64,000 nt of DNA from Prosopocoilus inquinatus (taxonomy: Eukaryota; Arthropoda; Insecta; Coleoptera; Lucanidae): contig CM069870.1 of NCBI GenBank assembly GCA_036172665.1, positions 64,046,212-64,110,211 of the forward strand, in the 5' to 3' direction. This document shows, in pieces, positions 36,441 through 48,507 of this stretch. How positions within the stretch are numbered: position 1 is the first letter of the stretch; every line of letters starts with the position of its first letter. A model generated the notes under the pieces. It was not told the origin of the DNA. It did not search any database and saw only the letters and a list, made by a program, of their open reading frames with translations. Position numbers and translations under genes: made by a program.

Positions 36441-38160
36441 CTAAGGAATTTTAGAGAACACAAGAAACTGAAGAAGATCTCAACCAAAAAAAATCAGGAA
36501 GAAGCAAACGTAAATGAAACAAAATTAAGAGCAATAAAAAAAGTAAAATTGAAAAGAAAATGGTGAATGGTATTGAAATAGAAAGGATAAGCAAAAGCGA
36601 ATAGATAGAATTTAAAAAACAAACAAAAGGCAAAACAAAAAGAAAATAAAAGGAAAATAAAGCACTGATGTAAAATTGAAAAAGTAAGGAGAAGGATAAT
36701 AAAGATTCAAAAACGCAATTTAAGGAAGAGAATAAAACAAACAAATAATGCATTAACACGTGGCGTAAATTTAGTAACATAAATTGATATCGAAAGTTAC
36801 AGGTACCTGAAGACAGACAAATTGAAAAACAAAAGGCAAAGCAAATAAATTAAAGTGAAAGAGACGACTAAAAACAAAAGGAAAAGAAAACTAAATAAAA
36901 TAAATAAGAGCTTAATTTAACAGGAATTTAAAGAAATCAAAAACACTAAAGAAAGTAAACATAAACGCAATTTTAAAAATGATTTTAAAAAAGAAAATAA
37001 AAGAAGTGAACAATGAAAGCAAATCATAAATTAATGTCGGAATCAAAACGCAATTGAAAAAAACACAGCATGTGGAAAAAACAACTGAGAAACAAAGCAT
37101 GTGCATATTTTTAAAAAATCAAACTAGAATCAAACAGCAAAAGAATTAATTATTAATTAAAAAAATGAGGGTTGTGTTTAAGAGGAATTAAAAAAAATCA
37201 AAAACATTGGAGAATGTAAACGCAAAACTTTCGAAGACATAATTTTAAAACAGAAAATAAAACGAACGAAAATCGAAGAAGAATTGAGAAAAGGACAAAG
37301 CAAATAAAAAAAGAAAGAAACACAAGTGAGAAACAAAGAACAAATCAAAATGAAAAACAAACAACCAGAAAAAGGAAACGAAAAAAAAATTATAAAATAA
37401 GAGCTTGGTGTGACAGGAATTTAGAAAAATCAAAACGATAAAGAAAACAGACATAAAAGAATCAAAAATACAATATAAAAGGGAAAATAAAACAAATGAA
37501 TAATCGAAGAAATCATGAACTGAAGCCGCAAACAAAGCAATTGAAAAAAGACAAATCGAAAACAATACTGAGCAAATAAAAATAGCAAGAAATATAGATA
37601 GATAGAGTTATTTGTAACAATAGGTATAACTACATTTGTCAGAAAAAGCTGAAAGACAACTGACAAACAAAGAACAAATTAAAATGAAAAAAAAATCAAA
37701 TTCAAAACAAATAGGAAAAGAACATGAAAAAATAAAATAAATAAAAAATAAGAGCGTAGTATGACAGTAATAAACGAAGGAAACATGAAACAGAAAACAA
37801 AGACAACATAAAACAGTAAGCAAAGTAAACTTAATAATTTTCAAAAACACGTTTTTTTTAAGAAAAAATAAAACAAATGAACAGTGATGGCAAAATCATA
37901 AATTGAATCGGAAAGCGACAAAGACGAATCAAATAAAAATGACAAGACAATCCAAAAACAAAGAGCAAATTAAAATCAAACAAATTAAAAATGAGAGCAA
38001 ATTAAAAATTGAAATCGAAAACAAACAATGGATAATGAATAAAACGCAAATCAAAAACAAAACACGCAGAGCAAACAAAAACGAAAAAAAAAACGATTGA
38101 AAACAAAGAGTAAATTAAAACAAAGGAAACCGAATTAAGAACGAAAAAGCAAGAGAGATC
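36441..38160 (+). repeat. purine-rich degenerate tandem repeat
   Basis: An A-rich strand built of diverged units of about 240-350 bp. 'aggaattta.a.aaatcaaaa' recurs at about 36922, 37181 and 37415, and 'gaaaataaaac.aa.gaa' recurs in most units. Hydrophobic minus-strand frames (F/L/S-rich) are translation products of this composition and are not genes. Confidence 0.7.
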
Positions 38161-38289
38161 AAAATGCATATATGTAAGAAAGTGGGCTTCACTGAATAGA
38201 AATGTTTGAATTAAAGTGATTAAAAATTAAATTAATTAATATATCCCTTATTAGAATATTATAATGAAAACAAAAAATAATACATAACG

Positions 38290-38800
38290 TTTTGCCTCAG
38301 ATTCATAAAATTTCTTCCTGGTTTTTTGCTATTTTTTTTTATTTTCCGGTCTTTCTGCACTGTCTTTTTTCTTGTTAATCTTCTACATAGAACCAACTTA
38401 GACAAGTCTTTCAACATTTTGCTAGCAATATTATTAGCTGTAGTTTTTTTTTTATATTACAACATTTTCTAGCTCTCTATCTGTTCTTCTCCTTCATCTC
38501 TTCTGTGTTTTTCTCTTTTTTTTGTCTCTCTGATTTCACTATAATTTGCGTTTTCCTTCTTTTTAACAACCAAGTTGCGCAGACTTTTCTGTATATTTAA
38601 ATTTTTGGAATTTTTCGAAACATTTTTTTGATTTCATCAGCCTTCTCACCATCTCCTGTTTGTAGTTGTTCTTTTATAACTCTGGCTTTCACTCCTCTTT
38701 CTCCCTCACCTTCTTCTTCGTCTTTACTTCAAAATAATTCAATTGAAAGAATTTTTATTCGGTTGCACTATAAACTGTTCTTATACTTTTTGATTTGTGA
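38290..38800. other. pyrimidine-rich stretch
   Basis: Immediately after the purine-rich repeat the bias reverses to T/C-rich ('cttccttctttttaac', 'tccctcaccttcttcttcg'). No gene was recognised. Confidence 0.55.
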
Positions 38801-39598
38801 CTTCAGTATTTGCTTTGTTACAGTCTAAATCTATCGGACCGGATCGTTTCGGCAACAGCGCCTCCGTAGAGGCTGCCGTTGTGTTGTTGTATGTGACATG
38901 GCAACGTCGCCACCGTTTAAAACGCTGATTCGTTCTTTGTTTCAAAAATTCTATCTTTATGTTTTTCCGATTGGTTGAGCCATCTTAGCTCGCCTAAATA
39001 ACGAGGAAAGACCGGAAACACGTGTATGCGGGCCCATTCTCCTCGCCATTGTCGATACCGACCCGTATGAGGCAGGTTCTGTGTTGTATTTTTCCGTGAA
39101 TTCTTGCAATTGTTAGCAAGATTCAAATGTTAAAGTTTATCTGGAAATAGATCGTCTCGTCGTGTCATGCAAAATGCTGGTGGCATTTTAACCAATAATT
39201 TAATTAAAACAGGTATGTTCAATTTTAGTTATTAACAGCTTTATATGACGTCATTTCTTTCTCTCTTTCATTTAGGATCGTTTTTGTTTGGAGCTACTCT
39301 CCTTGAGGCCTATCTTTATTGGAGTATTTTCTTCCGGCTCTCTCTCTGTCGTTCTGGCTGATTTATCCCTGTTTGACACTTGTCTGTCGCCGAAGCAGAA
39401 AGTAAGCTGTTTGTGTCCGGACCAGACGAGAATCCTTTGTCGCTAATTACGCATCAGGTTTCGTGATCACTACGAGAGATCCTTTAATCAGAGTCTGGAT
39501 AATACGGCCACAACAATTAAACGTTACCTTCTCTTCTATTACGTTTGACAGTTGTTAAGTTTCGATTTGTGATATAACATAGCGGCGCCAATCAAAAC
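38801..39598. other. non-coding stretch
   Basis: Balanced base composition between 38.8 and 39.5 kb, but no motif I can name in either strand. Confidence 0.35.
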
Positions 39599-40299
39599 TT
39601 AGTTACGAATTGTCCAGACTCATATTAAAGAGTCTCTAATCACCGCAGACTTAGTACGACACCTGTTGGATGACTTTAACCCTGCCCGACTCTGCCAGTT
39701 AACCTAAACTGTAACTGCAGTTTGAATTTCTCTTGGCCACTTTGACTGTAATTTTTTCTCCCGAAGTTGTAGGTAATACGGTTTGTTATATATCGCCTCT
39801 TGTCACCCTTATCGAGACACCCGGTATATGATGTCAAATTTGAATTGCCTATAAAATATGTACTTTTTTATACCATAATCTACGTCTAAATCTAACCGCG
39901 TTCTGTAGATATTTAATTTAACAACATTTGTACTAAGTAATCTAATTCTTAAAGTTAACAATAAATGAAATAAGAACAAATAAAATGGCTGCAAGTTTAG
40001 TATAGAATTTTATAGGCGATCTAAATTTCATTTCACATTATAGGGTATCTCATTTGAAATATGAGTTGCATCCAGTACAACTCTAAAATTTAAAACAAAA
40101 ATGTCTTGAAACTTATTTGTATCTATTGTTATCGAGATATAGCCCGATAAAGCCCTATTGGGACATCCTGTACAAGAATAATGTTAGTTACGAATTGTCC
40201 AGACTCATATTAAAGAGTCTCTAATCACCGCAGACTTAGTACGACACCTGTTGGATGACTTTAACTCTGCCCGACTCTGCCAGTTAACCTAAACTGTAA
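39599..40299 (+). repeat. 116-bp direct repeats flanking a dispersed repeat
   Basis: 39599-39714 and 40184-40299 are identical except for one base (ccctgcccg versus ctctgcccg). Between them lies a 463-470 bp repeat whose other copy, at 46107-46577, has no such flanks. The arrangement resembles a very long target duplication or an LTR pair. See findings. Confidence 0.85.
39721..40190 (+). repeat. dispersed repeat of about 470 bp, copy 1
   Basis: Aligned with 46107-46577 at about 92% by eye, from 'tttgaatttct.ttgg' to 'acatcct.tacaagaataatg'. No inverted ends were found. A 61-codon minus-strand frame is open in both copies, but the differences I counted are all amino-acid-changing, so it is not a constrained protein. 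Confidence 0.85.
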
Positions 40300-40466
40300 A
40301 GTATATTTGCGGACAATAGCGTCACAATGCCGTGCATGACGTGAAATAAGAGTAAAATTACGTTAAATAGTTTAATTAGTTTGTAGAGGCCGCATCGCTG
40401 TTTCGGTTCAGTCCACTTGTTCAATCAGATCTCATTCATCGCGATTATTTGTTTTGCTCACTTTAA

Positions 40467-40589
40467 TAGCGTTTTCCGCTGGCTGCACTGTGGTGCACTG
40501 AGTGTATCTCCATCTCGTTTTATTACATCAAGCTGAACCGAGCTGGAAATATACTCTGTGCAAGCCAGTGCAACCAGTGGAAAACGCTA
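40467..40589. mobile_element. palindromic MITE, 123 bp (copy 2)
   Basis: Same length as the copy at 7034 and inverted throughout (TAGCGTTTTCCGCTGGCTGC at the left, its near-inverse at the right). TAA flanks both sides (40464-40466 and 40590-40592). The middle parts of the two copies correspond in inverted orientation, as expected for a near-palindrome. Confidence 0.8.
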
Positions 40590-40592
40590 TAA

Positions 40593-42438
40593 GTTTAGAA
40601 TGATTTTTGTACATTGCTGAGACAATTGTGTTATGTCATTGTGTACTCCCTACGCTGAACGCACGAGTGACGGAAAATCTCCTGGATGATAAAGAATCTT
40701 TAGCTGGGTTTATTTCCCTGGCGCCCTTGGTTTAAATCTTTTAATCACCTACCCCGTCTCCATAGAGATAGAATTGGGAAAGCCGTTAATAAACAATGCG
40801 AACTTGCCACCAGGTAAGTCCAGGAGTATTAATGTTAGAAGCTTTAAGTGTTTGCATCTTCCCTGCCTCATACTCCACTCTCTATAATTATTTTAACTGT
40901 TTCTCGCCATTATTATTAATTACTAATGTTTGTTTACTTTGTTTTACTTTCATAATTCTTTTGCCCTCATTTAAGTTTTAAGTTTATGAGTGTTTCAGGT
41001 ATATTAAACTTATTTATGCGTGTCCGGGTAGTGGAAGCGTTTAACAACACGTCAACATCAAGCAAACATAAAGGCAGACATAAATTATTTTAAGCGACGC
41101 GAGAAGTCGTAAAAGAAGCTTAACCGAAGTATTAAATTACTCATTATGAAGTGTTGCGTTAACTCCATACAATCCGACGTTTTTTTTTTTTTTTATCGAC
41201 AGATCAATGTTAACATCACTATATAAATTCTTCGCATAAATCATTTTATTTTTATATGTTTTCCTCGTAAGATTTTTAACTTGCTGTCATGTTTACGAAG
41301 GTATTTACAAGCGTGATGGTCACGCTTTCTTTTAAAGTGTCGTGCAATGAATGAATGTGCGTCTCACAACATGTTTTAAATATCTCTTCTTAATTCTAAT
41401 TTTAATTTTTCCTGAATGCTCTGCCAATGTATGTATAGTATAATATAATAAGTACATATATCTATTTAAAATCTCTCTGCGATCTCATAAATTAAGTTAA
41501 TTAAATAAAAGTCATTATCATTTTTAATTTAATTCCATTAATTGAAATTCTGGAAATTCTGCTGCAGCTCCTTCTGAAACATGACGTCGAGCTCAAAGTT
41601 GCTAATTTATTTATTCTATTTTAATTATTAATAACTCCTCAGAGCAAGTTTGCTTTCGCGTTATCAAATTTCGCTGCTCACGTAGAACTTCGCCTATCAC
41701 CCGGGACTTTTAATCATATTTAGAAGCAATTTCTTTAGTCAGATTATTTCGTTGCGGAAATCCTGAGGGTTCCCTCCGTCTGTACGTATAACGGGTTAAA
41801 AGCTGCTAATTTGCATAAAATCCGAGCAGAGCAGCGGGTCCCTCTCGGTTTTCGTAAAATCGAAACGCAATTCTTGACTTTAATATTCTGATTATGAAAC
41901 GGAGTGAACTGTTGTGATTTTCCTTCGCGAGGAGCGATCGTATGCTGTGGCTTTTTAAAATTCTTCGAGGCTGCAAGGTACATACCATTTTCTTCTCAGA
42001 TGTCGATGCGCGATTAAATAACTGAGCCGGAACCTTCTTTCGTGGGATATATTTTGCTACAACAAGAGCAGCAAAACATGTCTTGAAGTGTCCATCGACG
42101 TGCTTTGATGTTTGCTGCGATGTTCGACGATTATTTAATAAAGTGACAAGTTTATATAAACACATTTTCGAACCATCTATCGTGAAATCCTAATTGAAGA
42201 CAGTATACAAGTGCTACGTTATTAGTTATTTTGCAAATTGTTGTCTATCAAAAATTGTTTGTCTGTTAAGGAAACATCTGCTCTAGTATCAACTATCTAT
42301 GCTCTAGGACCATTTAGTATCTGTTAGATCTAAACTTATGTAAGAATAGAATAAAAGAAAATTCCAATCGAAAGCTTTAAAACGATATACAGGGCCCCAA
42401 CGGTGTGTTCTCGGGCAATATTTCGATACTTACTGAAG
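40593..42438. other. non-coding stretch
   Basis: No gene was recognised. AT-rich with short runs of 'aattaatta' type. The open frames at 41.7-42.2 kb on the minus strand overlap each other and show no motif. Confidence 0.4.
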
Positions 42439-42441
42439 ATA

Positions 42442-43733
42442 CGTGGACTGCTGGAAAAGTTTCTGGAAACGGTATGAAAAAACGCATATGAAATTTGGTA
42501 GACGGTATCATTGTTTTTCGAAGTATTCGCCTATGACGTCAATACACTTTTGCATACGCTCGAACCAATTTCTAAAGCACGTTTTCCACTCTAAAGATGG
42601 TACCTCAGAAACCAGTGTCCGGAATGTTTCAACCGCTGCTTCAGCCGACGAAAATCACTCACCACGCATTTTATTTTTGATATTTGGGAACAAAAAGAAA
42701 TCATTAGGTGATAAATCAAGTGAATATGGACAATGAGTCATTAATTCAACATTTTTGTAGGACAAAATATCAACTGTTTGACGGGCTGAGTGAGAGCTGG
42801 CGTTGTCATGATGGAGAATAATTCGTCGATTTCGATTGTTTCTTCTTATTTCATCGATGACTTCCGGCAAACAAATTGTAGTATACCAATCAGCATTGAC
42901 GGTTTTTCGATCATCTAAAGTCACGGTTGCTACATGTCCAGTTAAACCAAAGAAACAAGCAATCATTTGCTTCGCAACACTGCGTGAACGGACAACTTTT
43001 GTTGGTTTTGGTTCATTTTGAAATATCCAAACGGTAGATTGTTGTTTACTTTCCGGTTCGTACGAATAGATCCACGTTTAGTCACCAGTGACGATGTTAT
43101 AAACTAAATTTGAAGGACCTCCATTGAATTTCTTGAGCATTTCTTCGCACCATTTGTCACGACCCTGCTTTTGCGCTTCTGTTAAATTGTGTGGGATCCA
43201 ACGACTGCAAAGCTTTCGTACGTTCAAATGATCATGCAAAATCTGGTGCATTCCTTTCTTGTCAATGCGTAAGGATGCTTGAATCTCACGGTATGTCACA
43301 TGTCGATCTCGCTCAAGCATTTCACGCACAGCATCTACATTAGTGGCAACAACAAATGTTGATGGACGACCTTCACGAAATTCGTCACTGAGAGAGGTAC
43401 GTCCACGCTGGAATTCGGCAAACCAATTATAAACACTGCTCTTTGATGGTGCTTCATCTCCAAAAGCCAAATGAAGCCGATCGAGGCATTGTTTCAGCGT
43501 TAGACCACATTTGAAATCGTAAAAAATCATGTCACGAAAATTTTCACGCGAGATTTCCATGTTTACACAAAATTACTTTTTCTCAAATGCTGTACAAACA
43601 AAACTAGTTCACTAGGATAGGAACTGTCAATAGAATTATAAGCGAAAAACGTCAAATTGTTCAAATATGACAGTTGATAAACGCTAACAATTCTAGACCT
43701 ACCAGATTCCAGAAAATTTTCCAGCAGCCCACG
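42442..43733 (-). mobile_element. mariner transposon, copy 2, 1292 bp
   Basis: Uninterrupted copy of the element at 26900. Ends: CGTGGACTGCTGGAAAA (one change) and, inverted, CGTGGGCTGCTGGAAAA. TA target duplication (42440-42441 and 43734-43735). It preserves the empty site ('gtttgtacagcatttg' on the minus strand) into which the foldback element inserted in copy 1. Confidence 0.95.
42508..43560 (-). pseudogene. mariner transposase, two nonsense mutations
   Basis: 350-codon frame, the same length as copy 1 and about 94% alike by eye. TAA at codon 161 (43078-43080) falls directly after the first catalytic aspartate D160, and TGA at codon 302 (42655-42657) replaces arginine. D252 and D287 are retained; the YSPDL motif reads YSLDL. 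There are no frameshifts. The two copies carry different stops, so they decayed independently after insertion. Confidence 0.95.
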
Positions 43734-43939
43734 TACAAAACAAGACAGTTTTGTTTTAAATTTTAGAGGTTTACAACACAAAATTATTTTCATCTATGCA
43801 GAATTACAGGATACACGTTTTTACCAAAATGTTCTCATGATTGGATGCTTTGTAATCACCGTCAAAGAAATTCTTTTAGAAAACTGAGAAAAGCTATTAC
43901 TTTCGTAACTTCTCTCTAACTTCTTAACGACAAATTAGG

Positions 43940-44310
43940 CAGCATCGGCTAAAATGACAGTGAAAATCGTAAAGGCCAGAAGAGAGAAATCAAAGGGAAA
44001 AGTGGACGGAAGGAATGGAAGAGAATAGAAGACATGAATAGGAAGGGAAATTAAAAAGAAAACTTGGTCAGCATCAGCATAGACGTAGTCACAGTGAAAT
44101 CGTAAAGGCCAGAAGAAAGAAACCAAAGGAAAAGATGGATGGAAAGAATTGATAAGAATAGAAGACGCGAATAAGAAGGGAAATTAAGAAGAAAATTGGG
44201 GCAGCTTCGTGGTAGCTGTAGTCACAGCGAAAATTGAAAGTCAAAGGAAAAATTGGATGGAAAGAATGGAAGAGAATAGACGACGCGAGTAGGAAGGGAA
44301 AAAGAGGAAT
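43940..44310 (+). repeat. purine-rich minisatellite, unit about 135 bp
   Basis: Nearly three copies start at about 43950, 44088 and 44220, each with 'cgtaaaggccagaag', 'tggatgga', 'agaatagaaga' and 'aggaagggaaat'. The hydrophobic minus-strand frames here reflect composition. Confidence 0.8.
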
Positions 44311-44399
44311 AGTTTTACAATGAGTGGGTAAAAGGAAGAAGAAGAAAATACGTAGAATGACCCAATGGAACGAATGAAAAAAAAACACTTTCTGGTCCA

Positions 44400-45410
44400 A
44401 GGGTAAAAAAAACCCTAACTAAAACCTAAAACTAACAATTCAAAGTATTGAAGTGGTAAAGCACGGAATTCCAGAGTTTATTATCGAGTGAGGGGGGAGG
44501 TGATTGTTCTTTCTATTATTACCTGTTCATGGAGGAAAAGTCGGTGCTTGCTTCCCGTTTGCAAGGATTTATCAATAACCAAGGGTGGTACGAGGAGGAG
44601 CAATTAACGAAACAAATAGGTGAAAGGGAGACGAAGAAATTTGCTGACTGAAGACACGGAAAGAAAGGTGTAAGAAAGAAAAAGGTAGAGGTGATAGCTA
44701 ACAGAATAAATGACTCATGTCAGTGTGGAACAAAAAAATGTCAGTGTGGAACAAAAAAAAGGCTCTTGACGTCCAAGAACGAGAAAAAAAAATCACTGAA
44801 GGTATTGAAGTTGAAGAGCAAGCAGGGGGCGGGGGTGCTTTTTCTTTCATAAGCCGGGGAAGAAAGTCTTTTACAGATTTAAGTAACGAAATAATTTATC
44901 ATTGTCCAACAAGACCCATAAAGAAATCTTTTATGACACTAGGTTGCATTTTATTGGTGCAGGGAAAAGGAAATAAGAGGAGAAAATGTTAATCGTTTGC
45001 TTGTTTTGTTAACGTTTTGGTTGGACAAAGCGGCTTCATAGAAAACATCTGAGTATTTCACTATGTGCTCTTCAAATAAAATAAAAGTCATCTTGGGGCC
45101 TCCAATCAGGAATTGTTTTAGGAATTGTATGCTTTTTTTGCAACTTTTCACGTGCCCAATTGCACTGGTCCAAAAGAGAAAGAAGAGGTCTTGAGGCTCA
45201 CAAAAAGAGAGATATTTTAGGCGATTTTTGAACTTTTCTTTTTCAGCTGTCTCATTTTTGGTGGGCTATACTTTGTAAGATATTTTCCAGGTGTTTGATG
45301 GTAGAGCATTTTGCCTTTTTTTCTATTTTATTTATAACCTGTCTCTTTTCAATGACTTTTACCAGTTGATTATCTGAAGTTTCCAACCGCTTTGGTCTAA
45401 CAGAAACGAA
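44400..45410. other. non-coding stretch
   Basis: Purine-rich to 45.0 kb. 44718-44760 is a perfect 21-bp unit repeated twice (atgtcagtgtggaacaaaaa). No gene was recognised. Confidence 0.45.
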
Positions 45411-45839
45411 ATGATTTTTCGATATCCAAAAGTAACAGATTTTCATGCAATTTTAGCGCCCCATTTTGGATGCTTTCTGATGGCCAGATATAAAACTGGT
45501 GATGAAATAATGAGGATAATGTCAGAAAGAGCAGTCTTCTACTTGTGGGGTCCTGCAGGGTTCTGTCTTGAAACCGACTTTGTGAAATGTCCTATACAAA
45601 GGGTACTAGAAGTGGACATGGGAGTGGGTTCCACTGTTATTGCGTATGCGGTTAACCTGGCTGTAACCTGGTCAACGCGAAAATGGTACCCCTGCTGGAA
45701 GAGATGGTCAACAGAGCAAATACGAAACACCCTGAAGAGCATGGGGCTTACCTTGACAGGAGAGAAGATGGAGATCGTTATACTAGCGGGAAAGAGAAAC
45801 TTGACGCGAGTGGTGTTAAATAAATGTCGGAGATGTTGA
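45411..45839 (+). pseudogene. R1-like LINE reverse transcriptase fragment
   Basis: At about 45534 one frame reads 'CGVLQGSVLKPTL*NVLY', matching the R1/LOA-type block GVPQGSVLGPTLWNVLY with a stop at the tryptophan. The adjacent frame then reads 'RVLEVDMGVGSTVIAYAVNLAVTW', where YAVN stands for the catalytic YADD, and 'LKSMGLTLTGEKMEIVILAGKR', the block after it. A frameshift and loss of the catalytic pair show it is dead. There is no endonuclease nearby. Confidence 0.75.
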
Positions 45840-46106
45840 GTCGTTGAGTAGAAACTTTAAATCAGTATAACATTTTCTTTCAAACGAGCAGAAGTTCGTT
45901 AATTTCTGATAAAAAATATACAGAAGATACGACATTTTCTATAGTAAATGATTCCATTGTTTTTTTTCACTCTTATTAATGGCGACACGATGTTAAATCT
46001 AAATTCAAAATTGTGCGGAATTAACTCAGCTTTCCAATAATGCTATCAAAGTTCTAGCGTATTCTGAGACTTGCGGTCAACACAGGCACTTAAAAAATAT
46101 TTTCTT

Positions 46107-46577
46107 TGAATTTCTTTTGGTCACTTTGACTGTATTTTTTTCTCCCGAAGCTGTAGGTAATACGGTTTGCTATAAATCGCCTATCGTCGCTCTTATCGAC
46201 ACACCCGGTATATGATCTCAAATTTGAATTGCCTATAAAATCTGTACTTTTTTATACCATAATCTACGTCTAAATCTAACCGCGTTCTGTAGATATTTAA
46301 TTTAACAACATATGTACTCAAAAATCTAATTCTTAGAGTTAACAATAAATGAAATAAGAACAAATAAAGTGGCTGCAACTTTAGTATAGAATTTTATAGG
46401 CGATCTAAATTTAATTTCACATTATAGGGTATCTCATTTGAAATAAAAGAATTATTGCATCCAGTACAACTCTAAAATTTAAAACAAAAATGTCTTGAAA
46501 CTTATTTGTATCTGCAGTAGTTATCGAGGTATAGCCCGATAACCACTATCAGGACATCCTCTACAAGAATAATGTTA
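46107..46577 (+). repeat. dispersed repeat of about 470 bp, copy 2
   Basis: Second copy of the 39721 repeat. It lacks the 116-bp direct repeats, which places the boundaries of the unit at about 'tttgaatttct' and 'agaataatgtta'. Confidence 0.85.
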
Positions 46578-46692
46578 AATTTGATTTTTTTAAGAGGTAA
46601 GAGAAATCCACGCGCCTTTCTTTTACAGATTTTAGAATTTTGTTTTTAACTCGACATGCAAAATGTGTTTGTCCTATACTTCAATGCTCTTA

Positions 46693-46836
46693 GGCGTTAA
46701 TCACACTGGAGTGGCGGTCACGGCCGTGGCGGAGTGACGGTCACTCTCAAGGCCGCCGTCGATTTAAAGGCGCCGATTAGTTTGCACAAATTACTTGTGA
46801 ACGCCGCCATCACGGCGGCTCTGGTGTGATCAGCGC
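46693..46836. mobile_element. GC-rich hairpin MITE, 144 bp
   Basis: Inverted ends GGCGTTAATCACACTGG and, inverted, GCGCTGATCACACCAG, with GC-rich 'gtggcggtcacggc' arms. TTA flanks both sides (46690-46692 and 46837-46839), fitting a PIF/Harbinger-type target. It stands out from the AT-rich surroundings. Confidence 0.7.
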
Positions 46837-46839
46837 TTA

Positions 46840-47560
46840 AATTGAATTAAAAACAACATACCGAGTGTAATCCTAAAAAAATGAAATTACCCACAAAGGC
46901 ACTTTCTTGGCATACTTTCAGAAATGTGCGAGTGTGTATGTCCAAGTTTGTTACACTCAATATGAATTATCCTGTATTAACGAGCGCGTGATGTTGAACT
47001 ATTTTAAGCGCCGTCTGTTGTCCCAAAACAACATTATTTCAATCGAATATCCTATAACAGTGTTACATATTCGCCTCAACATCTCAAACTGTCACATCAT
47101 CTCTGAACACTTGCTGTAAAGAATTTTAGGCAGGAATACAGACAGAAATCGTTCAAAGCGCCATCTCTCGACCAAAAGGGATATCAATTTAAATCGATTT
47201 TTTTGTAATAACTTAACGCTGACGCTCTCAAAAAAACTTTGCCGTGTAACTTCGCAACGATTTTAGTTTTAATATTTTACGTTGAAAATCTAAAATCAAA
47301 TCGTGATGGGAATTATTCAGACAGCCTTCACCAAAAAGCGGATCAATTTTATTCGAATTTCAAAAAGCAAGATTTCGTCTTGACGGTGATACGTAGCAAA
47401 GGAGTTTTTTTTTTTTTCAAAATAAAATCAAAAACATAATCAAAGCGCGGGTCGGCAAGCTAAAATTAATTATTCTTTCTTCCTTCCTTTACTTTTTCTT
47501 CAAACATGAGAATCTTGAGAGATCTTGTTCTAGTTCGTATTAAGAAGAATCAAGAAAGAA
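46840..47560. other. non-coding stretch
   Basis: Short motifs of the type 'gcgcc.tct.t..ccaaaa' (46.99 and 47.16 kb) recall those at 1.9-2.1 kb read inversely, suggesting another diverged dispersed repeat. No gene was recognised. Confidence 0.35.
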
Positions 47561-48105
47561 TTGTAACAAACAACAAGAAAAACAAAATAAGCAGACAGGA
47601 AACAAAAGAAGATTGGCGATTTATCTACAACGAAAACTAACAGAGAACAAAGAACAAAAGAAAGCTGTAAATACGAAAATAAAACGTAAATGAATAAGAA
47701 TAGTCAAACATTACTGTAAAATAAACAAAGAAATTAATAAACAATCTGCAATAAATTATTAGAATAGGGGATACCAACTCCCAAACGAAAGAAAAATCTA
47801 AGAGTTTCGATATAATATGAAAAATCAATAGTAAGAAAAAAACAAAAGAGAATTCAAACCAACAAAGCCAAAAGAAAATTTAAACAAAAAACGTTTTTGG
47901 TTCTTCTGTGGTAGATTTAAAAGTAGAGAACAAATAAAATTTAAAAAAAAATTAAAACGAATGAAAACTATAAAGTACATATCTGAAACAGTTGAGAACT
48001 AATTACTAAACTAAATAAATAAAAAAACAAAGAAAGCTCAAGGACTCGATGAAAGTAAATACGAAAATTATTTTTATTTCAAGTGAACTAAAAACAAAAG
48101 GCTGT
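47561..48105 (+). repeat. A-rich degenerate repeat
   Basis: A-rich strand with recurring 'aaacaaa.gaa' words, ending at about 48105 where the bias flips to T-rich. Confidence 0.5.
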
Positions 48106-48507
48106 TATTTTTATGTTTTGTTTATTTATTTTATTATAATTATTAATTTATATTTATATTAATGGACCTTTAAGTTTTCTTTTTTATCCTGTGCCGGCAT
48201 AACAAATTATAATTTCAAATACTCCACGGAAGTGGTTGGTCGATATTTTTTTTTTGTTTGTTTTGGAACAAAATCCTTTGTTCTTTTTTGTTTTGATATT
48301 ATATCCAACGTCTTTTCATAGTTTTTTAAATGAATCACACAGTTTTCAAATACTTCATCAGAGGAGAAACTGTAATTTTTTAAATTTTTTTAATGCTTTT
48401 ACAATTTTCATCATTTTTTGTCATTCTTTAATTCATTTGTTTATCATTGTTTTTTTTTCTTCATTTGAATCTGCGCGGTATTTTTTCGATAACTCGATTT
48501 TGATAAC

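Noticed and set aside
36451..37850. Series of minus-strand hydrophobic open frames
   Set aside because: They are translations of a purine-rich degenerate repeat, overlap one another and lack any conserved motif.
39809..39994. 61-codon minus-strand frame conserved in the repeat copy at 46193-46378
   Set aside because: The differences I counted between the copies are all amino-acid replacements, so there is no sign of protein constraint.
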